DNA of 64,000 nt from Symmetrospora coprosmae (lineage: Eukaryota > Basidiomycota > Cystobasidiomycetes > Symmetrosporaceae). The stretch lies in the NCBI GenBank assembly GCA_008802785.1, contig VUYT01000009.1, positions 124,001-188,000 of the forward strand, written 5' to 3'. Position 1 is the stretch's first letter; the number at the start of each line of letters is the position of its first letter. The translations under genes and the position numbers were made by a program. A model generated the notes under the pieces. The model was not told the DNA's origin. It made no database searches and was given only the letters and a program-made list of their open reading frames with translations. Below are positions 1-11,949 of this stretch, piece after piece.

Positions 1-1352
1 CTCAAACGCCGGGTCTGCGCAGAAAGGACCGCAAGGTCAGTCAGGCACGGGGCACGATCGCTGAAATCGACTGCGACTATTTGCGCGATTCGGCGCTCAC
101 TGTCGGATCCTACGAGCGCCAGCTTGTGGTCCCAGACCCATCTGAGCGTGTCTTCGCTCGTCTCGACACCGATGAAAGCATAGTCGTCACCGCGGAACGG
201 GACTTGCGTCTGTTCGGGAGCGGAGAGAGCGCGGTACTGCTGCGTGACGCCCGCGCGCACAATGGCAAAGGCTCCCGGCTCGGAGAAGGCTTGCGAGATG
301 TTGAGGCCCTGCCACTGCGCGACCTGCTCGAGCTCGGATACAGGGATCGAGCGGTTCTGGAGAGCAAAGATGCGGGTCAGGCATGGGATACGTTCCGTTT
401 CAGCTGACTACGGTAGCCTACCGAGAAGGCAGAATACTCGAGCCCTGTGGACTCTGCCCAGCTCGCCCAGTCGAAGAGTACCCCTCTGCCTGCAATGCCG
501 TAGCTGGCATCGTTTTGGAGGCCGAGTGTGGTCCCGTCCACACCCGCTGCACCCATGAGCTGGTCGAAGGCTGGAGAGCGCGAGAAGACTCAGCAGTACA
601 ACCGACATCTCCGTGAAGAGCAGACTAACTTAGCAGGTCATTGTAGAATCTGTACGAGCTTTGCTCCCCGTTGTCAGAGTACGGAAAGTGCCTCAGGCCG
701 TCGTACTGCGTGGAAATCTGCGTGTTCATGACGAGCTGATCGTCCTGGTAGCCCGAGAACGGCAAGATGGAGTGGGACTAGCGTATGGCGGAGGGTGATG
801 GTCAGCTTCAGGTACTGGCAATGCTTGGACAGGCCCGCGCACCAGGCCCCGTCTGTCCGGGTTGAAGGGCGGAGACGGGTCGTCCAGCAGTAGGTTGAGA
901 TTGATGGCCTTGCCTATCTGGACTTCTGATCGCGCGGCCGAGAGGATGGTCTGGTTCGTGATGTGGTTCAGACCGCCGAACTCGTCCTTGTCGCCCTGTG
1001 TGCGGAGCAGTCGCGATCAGCTCGGACAATGTAGCGAGACCGTCTTGGCAGGATTGGTTACTCACCCAAACGCCCCATGCTGCTCTGAAGGGGTGTGAAG
1101 CATTCAGCGGGAGAGCCTCGTATGCGGGCCCTGGCGAGAGGGTGCGGTGCGAAGAGTCAGTATGTCCGGGGAACAGCGACAAGCTCGCCACTGGCACCGC
1201 GACCGACAATTGGCGTATTTGTCCTGGCTGTCTTTGCCCAGAGCGGGCGTAGCTTGACGTCGGACCAGTGTCTCGGCATACGGGGTAGGCGTGCCAGTGG
1301 TCGCCCCGAGTATGAGAAGGGCTCCGAGGAGGCTCGACGAGATGCTCATCAT
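1..1352 (-). CDS. Secreted cyclase-family hydrolase (PF04199-like), 3' end outside window
   Basis: Likely metal-dependent hydrolase of the fungal putative-cyclase/kynurenine formamidase-like superfamily; the substrate is unknown. Exons read on the minus strand: 1208-1352, 1066-1130, 843-995, 630-777, 422-570, 101-356 and 1-14, which join in frame to about 310 residues before the window edge. The start MMSISSSLLGALLIL is a clear signal peptide, so the protein is probably secreted. Family landmarks in order are NWPAYEALPLN, GDKDEFGGLNHITNQ, NTQISTQYDGLRHF, YGIAGRGVLFDWASW, GDDYAFIGVETSE and RWVWDHKLALVGSDNPAFE, the last spanning the final intron. The DGLRH block is where the family places metal and active-site residues. 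The C-terminus is missing only because the window ends. The family call is strong; the role and substrate are not inferable. Confidence 0.85.
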
Positions 1353-1848
1353 GTTGCGCTGGGATTCAAAGATGGGGTGGGATCAACTCAAGCAGCAGGT
1401 GGAGCCGTGCGCACTGGGAAGTGGGGATGAAGTGGGGTGTTGCAAAGGAGAGAAGGAACAGCGGGGCGCCGTGTCCGAGGTGTGGACGGGCATGCATATG
1501 GCAGACCGAAAGCGGAGCTCCGTCCGGATTCGAATTCATCCAGGCGGGGTTTCGAGGATGATTGTAGACGAGCAGACATATAGGAGTTCGTGCAGCGGCA
1601 TCTACATGCCGTCGATGTCCGCGTGAGAAGAGGGACTGTCGAGCTTTCTTTGTTCGACCCGGAAGAACCGTTCTGTACGTGCGAGGCGGAGAAGACCGAG
1701 CGAAGAGGACAACGTGTGCCTACAGTACAGGCAGGCTGGATGGGGATTGCGCACTACGACTAAGTGTCCATGTCATGTCATGCCGTGTCATGTCGCGTCG
1801 TCTAGGAAAATCAAATTCTATCGTTGCGAAGAGGGGAACCGCAGGCCT
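1353..1848. other. Intergenic, between cyclase promoter and membrane-protein 3' end
   Basis: I see no gene here. It holds the upstream region of the minus-strand cyclase and the 3' flank of the minus-strand membrane protein that ends at 1849. Open frames are short and lack family features. A degenerate CATGT-type repeat lies around 1768-1798. Confidence 0.5.
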
Positions 1849-3665
1849 TCATTCCTCCGGATTAGCGATGCTGAGGCGCATCAGGCCCCGGTTCCCCACG
1901 GGCCCCTGCTGACCTCCTGCTCCTAGCTGCGACTGCGTCGGGCTCGCGGGCTCATACACCCCCTGCTGCTGCTGGGGTGGACCAGCGGAATTGAGCGACT
2001 CGGTCTGCTGATCCTGGTATGCGTGCTGCTGGTGCTGCTCGAGCGGGACCGAGGGCGGGCGGTAGCCTGGCATTCCGGCGGGCGGGGTGCCAGAGCGCGA
2101 GCCGGGCCCGCTCCCGCTGCCTCCTTGTCCCTGGCCCTGACCTGCGCCTGCAGCAGCAAAGGGCGATACGGAGCGCGGAGGGTAGTAGGGCGGCTGGGCG
2201 TGTGGCGGTCCTTGCTGCTGCTGCGCGTACGGGTCGTAGTAAGGGGTCCCTGCATTGGCTGGCGACATGATGCGCTGTGGAGGGGGGTACGGTGCGCCCG
2301 ATACGCCGAGGTACGGGTCGTCTGCATTCTCAAGAGTAGGGCGCGTCAGTACCCGATCCCGGCGGAGATGGAGATCAGCGAGAGGGTGAAACCCACAGTA
2401 ACCCGGCTGTGGACCGGCATAGTAGGCGCCGCCCATCCCTCCTCCGTGTCCCTGGTCCGAGTAACCCCCGCCGCCGCCGTATCCGGGGCTTGTGGTCCCA
2501 GCTGACGAGGCGCTCCTGTTGATTGCCATGCCTGCACTCCCGAGGCCCGCCGCCGCAAAGTGCTCGGCGGCGCCATTTCCATTTCCGTTCGCATTCTCGT
2601 TCAGCGACGTGCTGCTCATCCCTTTCGTCTCGTCCATCTCGAAACCAATCCCCGCAGCCCCATCCCGCCTCTTTGTCCCCAGAGGATTGAGCGTCGCGGC
2701 CGACTCGTAATCGTCCCCGCGCTTGAGCAGCTCTGGCCACCGTATCCCCGTCGCACCATCGTCGTCGAGATCCGAGAAGCGGCGCTGCGTGCAGCGGTAC
2801 GCGATGAAGAGCACACCGGCCAGGACAATGATGCCGCCTTGTACAGCGCAAGGACATGGGCGCAGACGGAACGGAATGTGTCAGTCAGCAGGTCTGACAG
2901 ACCGAGAGCTTGAGAGCGGGAGCGCGCAGTGAAAGTGCACACACCGATGACCGAGAGCGGGATGATCCACTTTGTGCTGTTGCTCGGCTCGTCGTCGCCG
3001 TTGTTGCCTGCGGACTGCGTCTGCGCGGGTGCGGTCGACAGAGACGCGCTCGTGATGACGGACCCGTCGGCGGCTGTGGTTGTGACAATGACGGTGGAGA
3101 CTCCGTCCGTCGCCGCCGAGGACGCTCCGGACGTGGATGACGCGGCTGCAGAGGTGCCCAGACTGGTCGCTGCTCCTGTCGAGGCGGCTGCAGACGAGAG
3201 TGCGGTCGAAGGGGATGTACCTGAGCTGGGCGCAGTTCCCGAATTGGACGCCGTGGGCGTGGTCGCTGTCGGAGACCCGGTATTTGACTCGGAGGTGGGC
3301 AGCGTCGTCTGCGTGATGATGCTGGTCACGGACGTGTCCGTGTCTGGGACGTCCACTGCTGTTGTTCCCGTCCCTGTTGGTATCGCAGTGTCCACAGGGG
3401 TCGACGCGCTCCCTCCACCACCGGCGCCGCCAGCGCTCGCTGTCGGACTGGCATCAGTCCCATTGCCATTGCCCTGCCGCCTGTCTAGATGCGGGTGGCC
3501 GTATTGATGTATGCGCTGGGATCTCCCCAGGTCGGCGTTGTCCTTGCCAGCAGCAGACGGTGAGACGACGTCCAAGAATGGCCTCGATGACAGCGAGACC
3601 GAGACGAGCAAGGCCAGCGAGCACAGCGAGAGGCAGAACAGCAACGCCGAGCGAGGTCGCGGCAT
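1849..3665 (-). CDS. Single-pass Ser/Thr-rich membrane protein, sensor-like
   Basis: About 569 residues in two exons (2945-3665 and 1849-2837) with a phase-1 intron inside the membrane segment. The N-terminus MPRPRSALLFCLSLCSLALL is a signal peptide. Residues about 60-230 are very rich in Ser, Thr, Ala and Gly, as in heavily O-mannosylated mucin-like ectodomains. Splicing joins KWIIPLSVIG to GIIVLAGVLFIAYRCTQRR, giving one membrane helix followed by basic residues, so the tail faces the cytosol. The roughly 300-residue tail is Gly/Pro/Gln/Tyr-rich and low in complexity. This architecture is that of fungal Wsc/Mid2-type surface sensors, but I see no WSC cysteine domain, so it is sensor-like only by layout. 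A possible in-frame intron near 2325-2400, with TACTGACGC and a nearby AG, could shorten the tail. Confidence 0.8.
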
Positions 3666-3922
3666 GCTGGTGGGGGGATGATAGATGGTGTGCTATGCCG
3701 TGATGGTGGTGGTGAGAAGGAGAGAGAGAGAGGGGGGTGATGCGCCTCAAAGGGGGCCCTATCTAGGAGGAGAGGGCGCCCACAGTCTGGTAATTTGGCA
3801 CACACTTGTCCCTCTGAGCCCAAAGTATGTCACGGCTACAGAGCATACAGTACAACAACAGTGGTACGGATCTGATGCAGCCGGAATGACCATGTTGTCG
3901 CCACCCGCACGCGTACGTAGAA

Positions 3923-6900
3923 TCAGTACCCGCTCTGCATCTTTGCCTCGATCCACCGGTCGCGACACTGGTAGTGCGTTACCTCTCCTCTGTAACACCA
4001 AGAGCGAAGCCAAGAGTGTCAGCCGCACTCGCTCCGTGACTGGAGAGCCGGAGCCGCGCAAGGCACAGCACACCCACCCAGGCGAATGCACAGCAATGAC
4101 TGAGTTGCCCAGCCGCTTCCTGCACAGCGGGCAGAGCCGTCCATCCGTAATCTTGACGCGCCGCCCTTCGAGGTCCACGAGCGTCCGCTCGACCTCGTCC
4201 ATCCGCGCCGTCCACACGCGCTTCTCGACCCTGCGCGCCCGCCCGCTCGACACGCTCCGCCGGATGCTCTTGCCCAGGAACACGCGCACGTCCCGCACAG
4301 TCACGAGCGGCGGGAGCAGGTCCAGCGCAGCGCCCGTGTCCATACGCGCGCCCTGCGTCGACAGCAGCGCAAGAGCGGGCGCAAACAGCGGCGCGCTCGG
4401 CGTCTCGGCCGCAGAGACGTGCTGCTGGCTCGTGCCGTCCTGCTGCTTCGGGCGGAGGTACACCTTGAGCAGCGTGAGAAAGATGCCGCTCTTGCTGGGG
4501 TCCTTGGCGTTGTAGACCCGCTTGCAGTACCTGCGTGAAGCGCAATCCCCTCAGTCACTCGTCGCGGACATAGCGGACTGATTGCAAACTCACTCTTCCG
4601 CCCGAGCGTGGTCCTTCAGCTTGTAGACGTAAATCTGCAACGCACCATCATGCTGCCCGAGCCTGCCGAGCAGGATGGCACGCATCTCGTCCTTGCCGTC
4701 GTCCCGGATCCTGCCGAGCAGCCTATCCGCGCGGTACTGGCTAGACGTCTCGAGGAAGCCAAGCAGGCGGTCGTACGCCTTCTGCCTGCTCGCTTCGACC
4801 TCGGCATCCTCCTTCTCTGCGGCATCGAGCGCCTCGACCTCGTCCAGGTACAGCTCGGCGAGCCTCTCGTGGAACTCCGGCCCGGCTTCGCCCAGCGCGA
4901 ACACGACGTGCTCCAAGTAGCCACGGTACGCGTCCGTGGGAGCGTGCGCCTGCAGGTGCATCGCCACGGCGTGCCGCGGCAGCGTCTCGACCTCCTCAAT
5001 GTCGGCAGTGAAGATCTCCAGGCCCAGGCTGGGCGACAGGCTGAAGACCCACTCCGAGGCGCGGAAGATGAGGTCGAGGTGCGGCGAACCGAGCTTCTGC
5101 AGATAAGCAACAGTGGGCGCAACTTTGTCCGCGATGGGCTTTTCTGCCGGCTCGTCCGCCATTCTACCAGTGCATGCATCCAAGCCCGGTCAGCCATATG
5201 CTCCATGCGCGGAGAATGGGTAGTATAGCATTCACCTCTGAAGCAAATTGATGGCTTTTTCGTGCCTTCCCTTGCCATTGTACAGGTCCAGCAGCTCCTT
5301 GTACTTCTTCGCATCCAGCAGGAGCTCCTCGACCTCGTCGACCTCGCACCAATTCTCGATGCGACAAAGCGGTCCGAGCAAGCCGGGCTTGGCGTGCAAG
5401 TAGCATTTGAACAGCGCCGTCTCGACGACCTGTGCGGTCCGCTGCAGTTGTGCGGGGGTGTAGGTGGATAGGGACGCGTCCGGGAGTGAGAACAGGTCAG
5501 AAGGCGAGTTGGACGGGCTCGAGGGTAGGCCAGACGTTGGGGTCGGCCGGACGTGCGGTGGGAGCGCTGCGAGCGCGCGCAGAAATTGCTGCCGCCGGTC
5601 GGGAAGGTAGCGCATGAGCACATCGACGGACATCTTGAACGAGAGATCTGTCATCGTCAAGTCACACTGCGTCAGCTACAGTCAAGAGAGCAGGAACAAG
5701 AAGCGTCGCAGTCGGGCACGCACCGTCTTCAGACTCGCGGTTGATGGTCACTCCACCCTGCGACGCGTCCCGCTCCCGCGAGCCACCGAGCAACCCAAAG
5801 CTCGTCTTGTTCATCATGGATCTGATCGAGACAGCGTCGTCATCCTTCTTGGGCTGCTGCTGCTTGGCCCCACCACCGCCAGCGCCGGGCGCAGAGGCGG
5901 ACGAGAAGCGCCAGCTGGGCTGCGTTGCGCTCGGCGGCGGCGTAGAGGAGAGCTGGCTGTCGGGCACCCGGCCACCCTTCTCCGTGACGGCCGAGAGCAC
6001 AGATTCGGCCGTCTCCTGCCTGCGCCGCTGCTGTTCCGGCCTCGCCGCACCTGCCCGGCCACCTGCGCGGGCACCTGCGGATGCAGGTACTTGCTGCTCG
6101 AGGTACTGCTCACGCGTCCTCCCACCCCACACAGCCTCGACGTCTTCCCGCTCAAGATACAGCTTGCCAGATATGGCTCTTGGGAATAGCGCAACGACTT
6201 TGGCCGGGTTGACATTCTCCTCGATGAAGGTATCGATTGCGGCTTCGTACTTGCGGCGGTTGAGGAACATGCTCAGACCGGAGAGGATGACGAGGTTCTG
6301 TTTCCTGCTCGCCCAGTCCGGCAGGGCGTGCGACGGGTTGTCGAGCGCGGTCAAGAGCGAGAGCGCCTCTTCGTACGCGCCGCGCGAGACGAGGTCATCC
6401 AGCTGCGCGGACCACGGCGACATGCTCAGGAGGTGAATCTTGGTGCCGGCCGACGAGGTGCTCGAAGACGACGACGCGGCCACCTCGGAATAAGCGTGCG
6501 TCACGAGCGCGAGCGGCCCTTTGCCGCTCGAGGCGGTTGTGAGCAGACGCGCGGCTTGCGGGACCGGAGGGGGCGGGACGTCAATGATGCTCACGGGCCG
6601 CCCACTCGCTGGCACGTCGAGCGGAGGCACGCGAATGGCTTGCGTTGGCGTGAGGTTCGGGATCGAGTGGACGTGGATGGTCGGGAGCGCAGTGAGCGGG
6701 TCCTGCGCCTGTGCTTTCGTGAGGTTGCCGACTGCTGCAGGCGCGGGCAGGATCGAGAGAATGTACGGCCAGCTTGTGATGGTCTCTTCCGGCTGCAGTG
6801 CGTACTCGATGCTGTTCCCGCTTCCACTGGTGCTCCCGCTCGCGCTCGCGCGGGACGGCTTTCCCCGCGCATCAAGCAGGACACCGATATTCTCCTTCAT

Positions 6901-8140
6901 GGCAAGCACTTCTCCCGCCTTCACCTTCACAACGACATTCCGCTCCACCTTGCTTCCAAGCCCCATGATGCCGCCCGTCTTTGCAGCGAGGCCTCCCAAG
7001 GTGCCCATGCCGGGTATGGCGCCGAGCGTGTGCGACGAGGCCGATGACGTGCCCGCAGTGGCCGCAGAGGATGCATCATGGCTGGGCTGCGGGAAGGTCG
7101 GCGTGAATAGCTCGGAGAGAGCCGGCTGTGCCATACTCGACAAATTGGTGACGAAGGGCAGAGTGGCGGTCCCGTACTCGCCGGTGGAGAATCCCAGAAA
7201 GAGCGAGTGCGGCAGGGGAAAGGCGAGTGAACGGATCTGATGTGGAAGAGCGATCTCCTGTGGGGTGTACATCCGTGTCAGCTGCGTGTTCCGCACCACT
7301 CCGACCTCGAGAACCCATCACGCACGTGAGGCTCCTGCCACTGCCCGTCCCTCCAGCTGAAGAGGACGAGCCGGCGGCGACACGCGACAGCCAGCGTGGT
7401 GACGACGACAGGGATGCTTTCCTGTGCTGCGCCGCTCTGCTGCTCCTCCTTGGCCGCCTCCTTGCCCTTGCTGCCTCTTTGCGACTGCGGTAGCGGCTGT
7501 TTCCGGGGCGTTGCCCGCTCTTTGCCCTTTGCGGTGTCCGAGCTCGCGCCTGTCTGGATGGACGTGTCGAGCGCAAAGAGGTTGGCCTGCCCTTTGGTCT
7601 GCGATGTGCTGCCGAGGACCGTCTGCTGCGCGTGCGTGTGCAGGTCGTGCAGGCAGATTACGCCGTCTGTTCGGGGCACGGGTGTCAGTTCGGCTCTAAC
7701 TGCAACGAGGCGGGGGCAACCGCACCGGACAGCGAGACGAGGCTGTTGGTCTCCTTGATGATGCCCAACTGCTCGACAGGCTTCTTGCTGCTCAGCTGCT
7801 TGATGGTCTTTTCGAGCGTGGCTGCGGGCGATGCGACATCTCTCCAGGATCAGCCATGGGCGCATAACCGCATTGGGAGAGGCTCGGTCGGACGCACCGC
7901 TTGTCTGTACATCCGCGCCATCATTGCTCAGGCCATAGATGCGCAGGGAGCCATTCGCGCAGCCGATATGGAGCTTGTCGCCTGCGAAGTGCGAATGCGG
8001 CGGGCCATATAGACGTCAGAGGCGCTTGCTGGACGGCAACGACGCGACGAAGAACGCCCACCGTGCAGCAATAGCGAGTCGACACGCTCCTTGATATCCG
8101 ATACGATGGGTGCACGGGACAGGTTGAACGCATTGTGCAT
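3923..8140 (-). CDS. VPS39: Vam6/Vps39-type HOPS subunit
   Basis: Tethering-complex subunit acting at the vacuole/late endosome with Rab7. Nine exons (8062-8140, 7898-7981, 7726-7839, 7326-7666, 5724-7257, 5236-5647, 4594-5163, 4078-4530, 3923-3989) sum to 3654 nt, or 1217 residues. The N-terminus starts MHNAFNLSRAPIVSDIKERV and continues GDKLHIGCANGSLRIYGLS, a citron-homology (CNH) beta-propeller start. Later CNH strands include SWRDGQWQEPHEIALPHQ and SLFLGFSTGEYG. The middle is helical clathrin-repeat-like (AINLLQRMADEPAEKP, LYLDEVEALDAAEKE), including the Vps39 domain 1 region. The C-terminus ends LCPLCRKRLGNSVIAVHSPG, then VTHYQCRDRWIEAKM, the cysteine/histidine-rich Vps39 domain 2. A long Ser/Ala/Gly linker (about residues 650-720) is lineage-specific. 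The 5' end faces OXA1. Confidence 0.93.
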
Positions 8141-8244
8141 CGCAAACCCCCAAAGCTTGGACGTGAGGCAACCAACCCTGGTGGGTCAGAAGCGACGAGG
8201 CGACGGTCGAGCCGGGTCAGCTTCCCACCCATCAACCGCCGTCG
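8141..8244. promoter_or_regulatory. Compact divergent VPS39-OXA1 promoter
   Basis: Only 104 bp separate the two proposed start codons, which point away from each other. Both genes must share or interleave promoter elements here. I see no clear TATA box in this interval. Confidence 0.55.
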
Positions 8245-10134
8245 ATGATGCTCTCCGGATCTCAGCTGCAGCGCGCAGCAACGGCGCAGCGTGCATTGCA
8301 TCGGTATGCAAGCAGGAGCAGCAATGCCAGGTACCGTCCCTTTCCGCCGTGCTCAGGTTGCGCGTGCGCGACCTCCTCGATCGACTTCGCGGCTGAGCCC
8401 GCTTTTTTGGGTTGTCGTCGTCGAAACAGCTTTGGAGGAGCATCTCGGATAGCCAGTGCGCGGACACTGTCGACGTCTGCTGCATCTAGAGTGCGTGCTG
8501 TGCCGAACCCGTGTGCCGACTGCTGAGCTCCAGCTGAGCCTGGGCTGCTTCCCTCTCAGACCCCGTCGACTTCCAACCTCTTGTCCAGTCCATCGATCCT
8601 ACGTGCATCGAGACGCTCACATCTGCTGTCCCTCGGACTCACTGGATCCTCACGCTCCGTTTCGCTCTGGACGCCGGGCAACTCGCCAGCGCCCATCATC
8701 GGTCCCGACGGGAAGCTCGTGAAAGACGGTACGGCGGCGGCTTCAACCCCCTCGACAACGCTCGGAGGTAGCGAGCTACAAGCGGATACGGTAGCAGCAG
8801 ACGCGGCAGGCACAGCGGAAGACACAGCAGGCACCGTGACCGACGCGGCCTCTGCGGGCCTCACGCACACGCTGCAGACGATACCATTCGAGGATTCTGT
8901 CGAGACAACTCGGCGCACTCTGCAGGAGTACGGCCTCGGGGGGAGCGGTATTACAGGGCGCATCCAGGAGCTCCTCGAGTGGGTGCACCTCACGACGGGT
9001 CTGCCGTGGTGGGCGACCATCGGCAGCGTCGTCATCGCGGTCCGCATCGCCCTCTTGCCAATCATGGTCAAGGGCATCGCCAACAATGCGCGCCTCGCGC
9101 ACATCCAGCCTAAAATGATGGCCAACATTGCCAAGATCAAGAAGGCAAACCAGGAGAGGAATCAGCTCGAGGCACAGCGGTTGCAACTGGAGACGAAACA
9201 GCTCTTTGTCGACCACAACTGCGGGCCGCTTCGAGGTCTCATCCCGCCGCTCGTCCAGATGCCCCTTTTCGTCACATTCTTCTTTGCACTCCGAGGCATG
9301 GCCGGTGCCGGCCTGCCGGACTTCAAGACGGGCGGCTTGAGCTGGTTCATGGATCTCGGAGCGCCCGACCCGTACTACATCCTGCCTGTGCTCTCGTCAG
9401 CCGCGACGCTGGCTATTCTGCAGGTGCGCACGCCCGCATCGACTTGCGCGGATTCAGCTGACCCGCTTCTTCCGTGCAGGTCGGCGAGTTCGGCATGCCC
9501 GAACGGCAAGGCGTGGCAAAGGGCGTGACGAGCGCCATCAAGCTCGCGACTCCGGCCATCGCCTACGTGGCATCCACCTTCCCCGCCGTGAGCTCTCGCC
9601 CGTCTGCTTACTCAGGGGAGTGAATAAGCCAGCCGCTAATACTATGCTTCCTTACAGGGCGTGCTCGTGTACTGGGTGACGCACAACACCTTCTCCGTCT
9701 TCCAATCGCTTCTCCTCCGCCTCCCCGCCTTCAAGCGGTGGGCGAACATCCCCGACCCGCCCGTGCGCGACCCGGCCGCGCCCTCTGACGCCGTGGGCTT
9801 CCGCAAGGCGTTCCGAGACACGACTGAGGCATTCTCGGAGGTATACGAGGGCGCTGTCGAGCGGACAAACCGCAAGATGAGCGAGAAGGAGGAGGCCAAG
9901 GCCAAGAAGGACGAGGCGGACGAGTTTGAGAAGCGCAGGAAGGCAGCCGCGGTAAAGCTCAAGGAGACGCCTGCGGCCATGTCGACGCCTGCAGCCGTTG
10001 TTGAGCAAGGCGACACGACAGTCGCGACATTTGTGCCGGCACAGGCCTCGTCGGAGGAAGAGGCCAAGAGCAGGCGTTTGGCGGACGCACGGAGGCGGAG
10101 AGAGCAGAGCAGGTCAAAGAGGTCGCGGGTGTGA
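8245..10134 (+). CDS. OXA1: Mitochondrial inner-membrane insertase Oxa1
   Basis: Inserts mitochondrially and nuclear-encoded proteins into the inner membrane; YidC/Oxa1/Alb3 family. Exons 8245-8330, 8430-8490, 8560-9423, 9480-9587 and 9658-10134 sum to 1596 nt, 531 residues. The start at 8245 gives MMLSGSQLQRAATAQRALHR and, after splicing, an Arg/Ser/Ala-rich stretch without acids, an ideal matrix-targeting presequence. Family core: LPWWATIGSVVIAVRIALLP (helix 1), then a charged loop (NNARLAHIQPKMMANIAKIK), PPLVQMPLFVTFFFALRGMA (helix 2), YYILPVLSSAATLAIL, and GVLVYWVTHNTFSVFQSLLL (last helix). The C-terminal tail of about 130 residues is highly charged (KKDEADEFEKRRKAAAVK, ending SRSKRSRV), as expected for the ribosome-binding tail of Oxa1. 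It is head-to-head with VPS39. Confidence 0.95.
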
Positions 10135-10604
10135 AGTGCAGAGCTCGATGCAGTGCAAGCAGCCCTTCTCCAACAATCCGTGTGTCTGGTAGGACTGCGA
10201 GATCTTACCGCGGATTTGGTGCATCCCGCTGCTCAACGCGAATGCACAGCTGAAGGCGATGTCAATCACCAATCCTTGACAGGCGACAGTTCAAGAGAGA
10301 GGCCCTGGCTTGATGATGCGAGACTTGCTTTTATTTGTGGACCCGTCGACGCACTCGACCTGGACTATGCTACACTGAACACTGAACTTCAACGATCGAG
10401 GGATGGCAGCCATGTTTGACCTCACTGCAACTACTGGGCGGAATAGACCAGAACGAGAGTATGCTACTGAGCGTGCTACGTAGGAATCAAATGTAGTATG
10501 AACGATGGTTGACAGAGGGGCACCGACTCTTTGCGTATGGGATATTGCTCTGCCAGATGTGCATCAGCCCACGCCTGGTCCGCCGATGGAGCAACACCAC
10601 AAGC
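10135..10604. other. Convergent intergenic region OXA1 / orphan A
   Basis: A 470-bp stretch between two converging genes. It should hold both 3' UTRs. No coding or RNA gene is supported. Confidence 0.5.
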
Positions 10605-11949
10605 TTACCAGAGCTCCTCTTCCTCGCTCTCCTGGATGCGTGTGATCTCGAGAGCTTGTGCAATCTTTGTCTGCAGGTGGCGCGGGTTGAATTGGCAAAG
10701 CAGCCTCTCGCGCTTCGGAAGGTCCAACAGCAGTTTGAGAATGGCGGCGGCATCTTCGTCTTGCGCTAAGAGGGCAGAAGCGCGAATCGCTTCCTCGAAA
10801 GTGGCACTTTGTGATGTGAAAGCAGGGCCGAGGGAGGTTGTGCTGCTCTCCTGAGATGTCGAAGGCGAGAGGGGCTGAGAGGAAGGTGCGGTGCTGCTGC
10901 TTGGAGAAAGGGGCGCCCAAGTGAGAGAGGGCACTTCATCATTGGAAGTTGTTTCATGGGCTGTTCCGTCCGGCAGGGAAGTCCTCCGTATCAGCTCATT
11001 GGGACCTCTTGCACACAGCGACAAGAGCGGAAACATTGGAAGACTCACACGGCACCCGAGTCGCCAGCATCTCGTCATCCTCCGACACAATTTTCTGTGA
11101 CGATTCGAGATGAAGTCCAGCTAGATCCAGCAGGATATTGTTCTTGCTGCGCGGCGCCTCCACCTCGATCTCCGGCGAACCAGTCCACAACGTACTCGCT
11201 CGCTGGACATGGCTTGCGGGCTTGCGAGGAGACTTGGAAGGCGAAGGCTCGATGGAAGAGGTCGCGCGGGCGGCAGACTTGACAGCAATGCTGGAGGTGC
11301 GAAGAGTCGACGCGCCGCGACCCATGGCTGCTCGCCGAGCGTATGCATCTGCCCCGGTCTCGCCTGCGCTCTTCGATGTCTCCTCCTTCCCCCAATTCGC
11401 CCAGGCATCGTCTTCGGCGGCGGGTGTGTGCTCGGGCTGACGCGATGCAGGGAGAGTTCGTGTGTCCACATTGTGCTTCTCCGGCCATGCAGGCCCGGTT
11501 GCGAGAGCGGAGAAGCCAGACGGAGATGGTGGACTGTGCGGCTGCGCAGAAGTGGCCCATTTGGATGCAGAGGACCCGAGTCGGCGAGGGTGTTGATGAT
11601 CTGACGAGGAAGAAAGATGCGAAGGGCTCTTCGTGGCGGTGCCGCGTTTCTCGCTGTAGGCTGGGACCTGGGGGAGCGGAGGGAGGTAGACGAGAGGGCG
11701 TGAGGAGGACGGACCGTCCAGAGAGAGGGAGAAGTAGACGAAATGGGTGCAGGAATGACGGCATGAGTATAGACGAGGAGGGCATTCAAGCTTCACTGCC
11801 CAGATAAAGAGCGGGAGAGCACTGACATCGCCGTAGAGGTACGTGATGACCCTTCCGTCTCCATCCTCGGAACCCGAAGGACCGTCTTCGAGCCTCGATG
11901 CACCGCGAGCACCGTCGTAGCGATTCCTTCCACTGCTCATTCCCGGCAT
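10605..11949 (-). CDS. Orphan protein A, tandem paralog of the gene at 12593-14209
   Basis: Family not recognised. Two exons (11049-11949 and 10605-10960, phase-1 intron with a gtgagt donor) give 1257 nt, 418 residues. Most of the protein is Ser/Pro/Arg/Ala-rich and probably disordered. The second exon carries the only conserved-looking block: VPSLTWAPLSPSSSTAP, then FEEAIRASALLAQDEDAAAI, LKLLLDLPKRERLLCQFNPR and HLQTKIAQALEITR before an acidic end. The same block, in the same exon with the same intron phase, occurs in the next gene, so the two are tandem duplicates. The predicted helical C-terminal module of about 60 residues may be a binding domain. No signal peptide or membrane helix is convincing; a hydrophobic patch near residues 40-52 is weak. 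The start at 11949 is the first ATG of the open frame. Confidence 0.7.

Noticed and set aside
4608-5228. A 206-codon plus-strand open frame opposite VPS39
   Set aside because: Antisense to a VPS39 exon whose frame and splice sites are consistent with the family.
8331-8356. A 26-nt ultra-short intron in OXA1 (gtaccg to ctcag)
   Set aside because: Its removal leads quickly to a stop; the 99-nt intron 8331-8429 with a branch site and AAACAG acceptor keeps frame and yields a clean targeting sequence.
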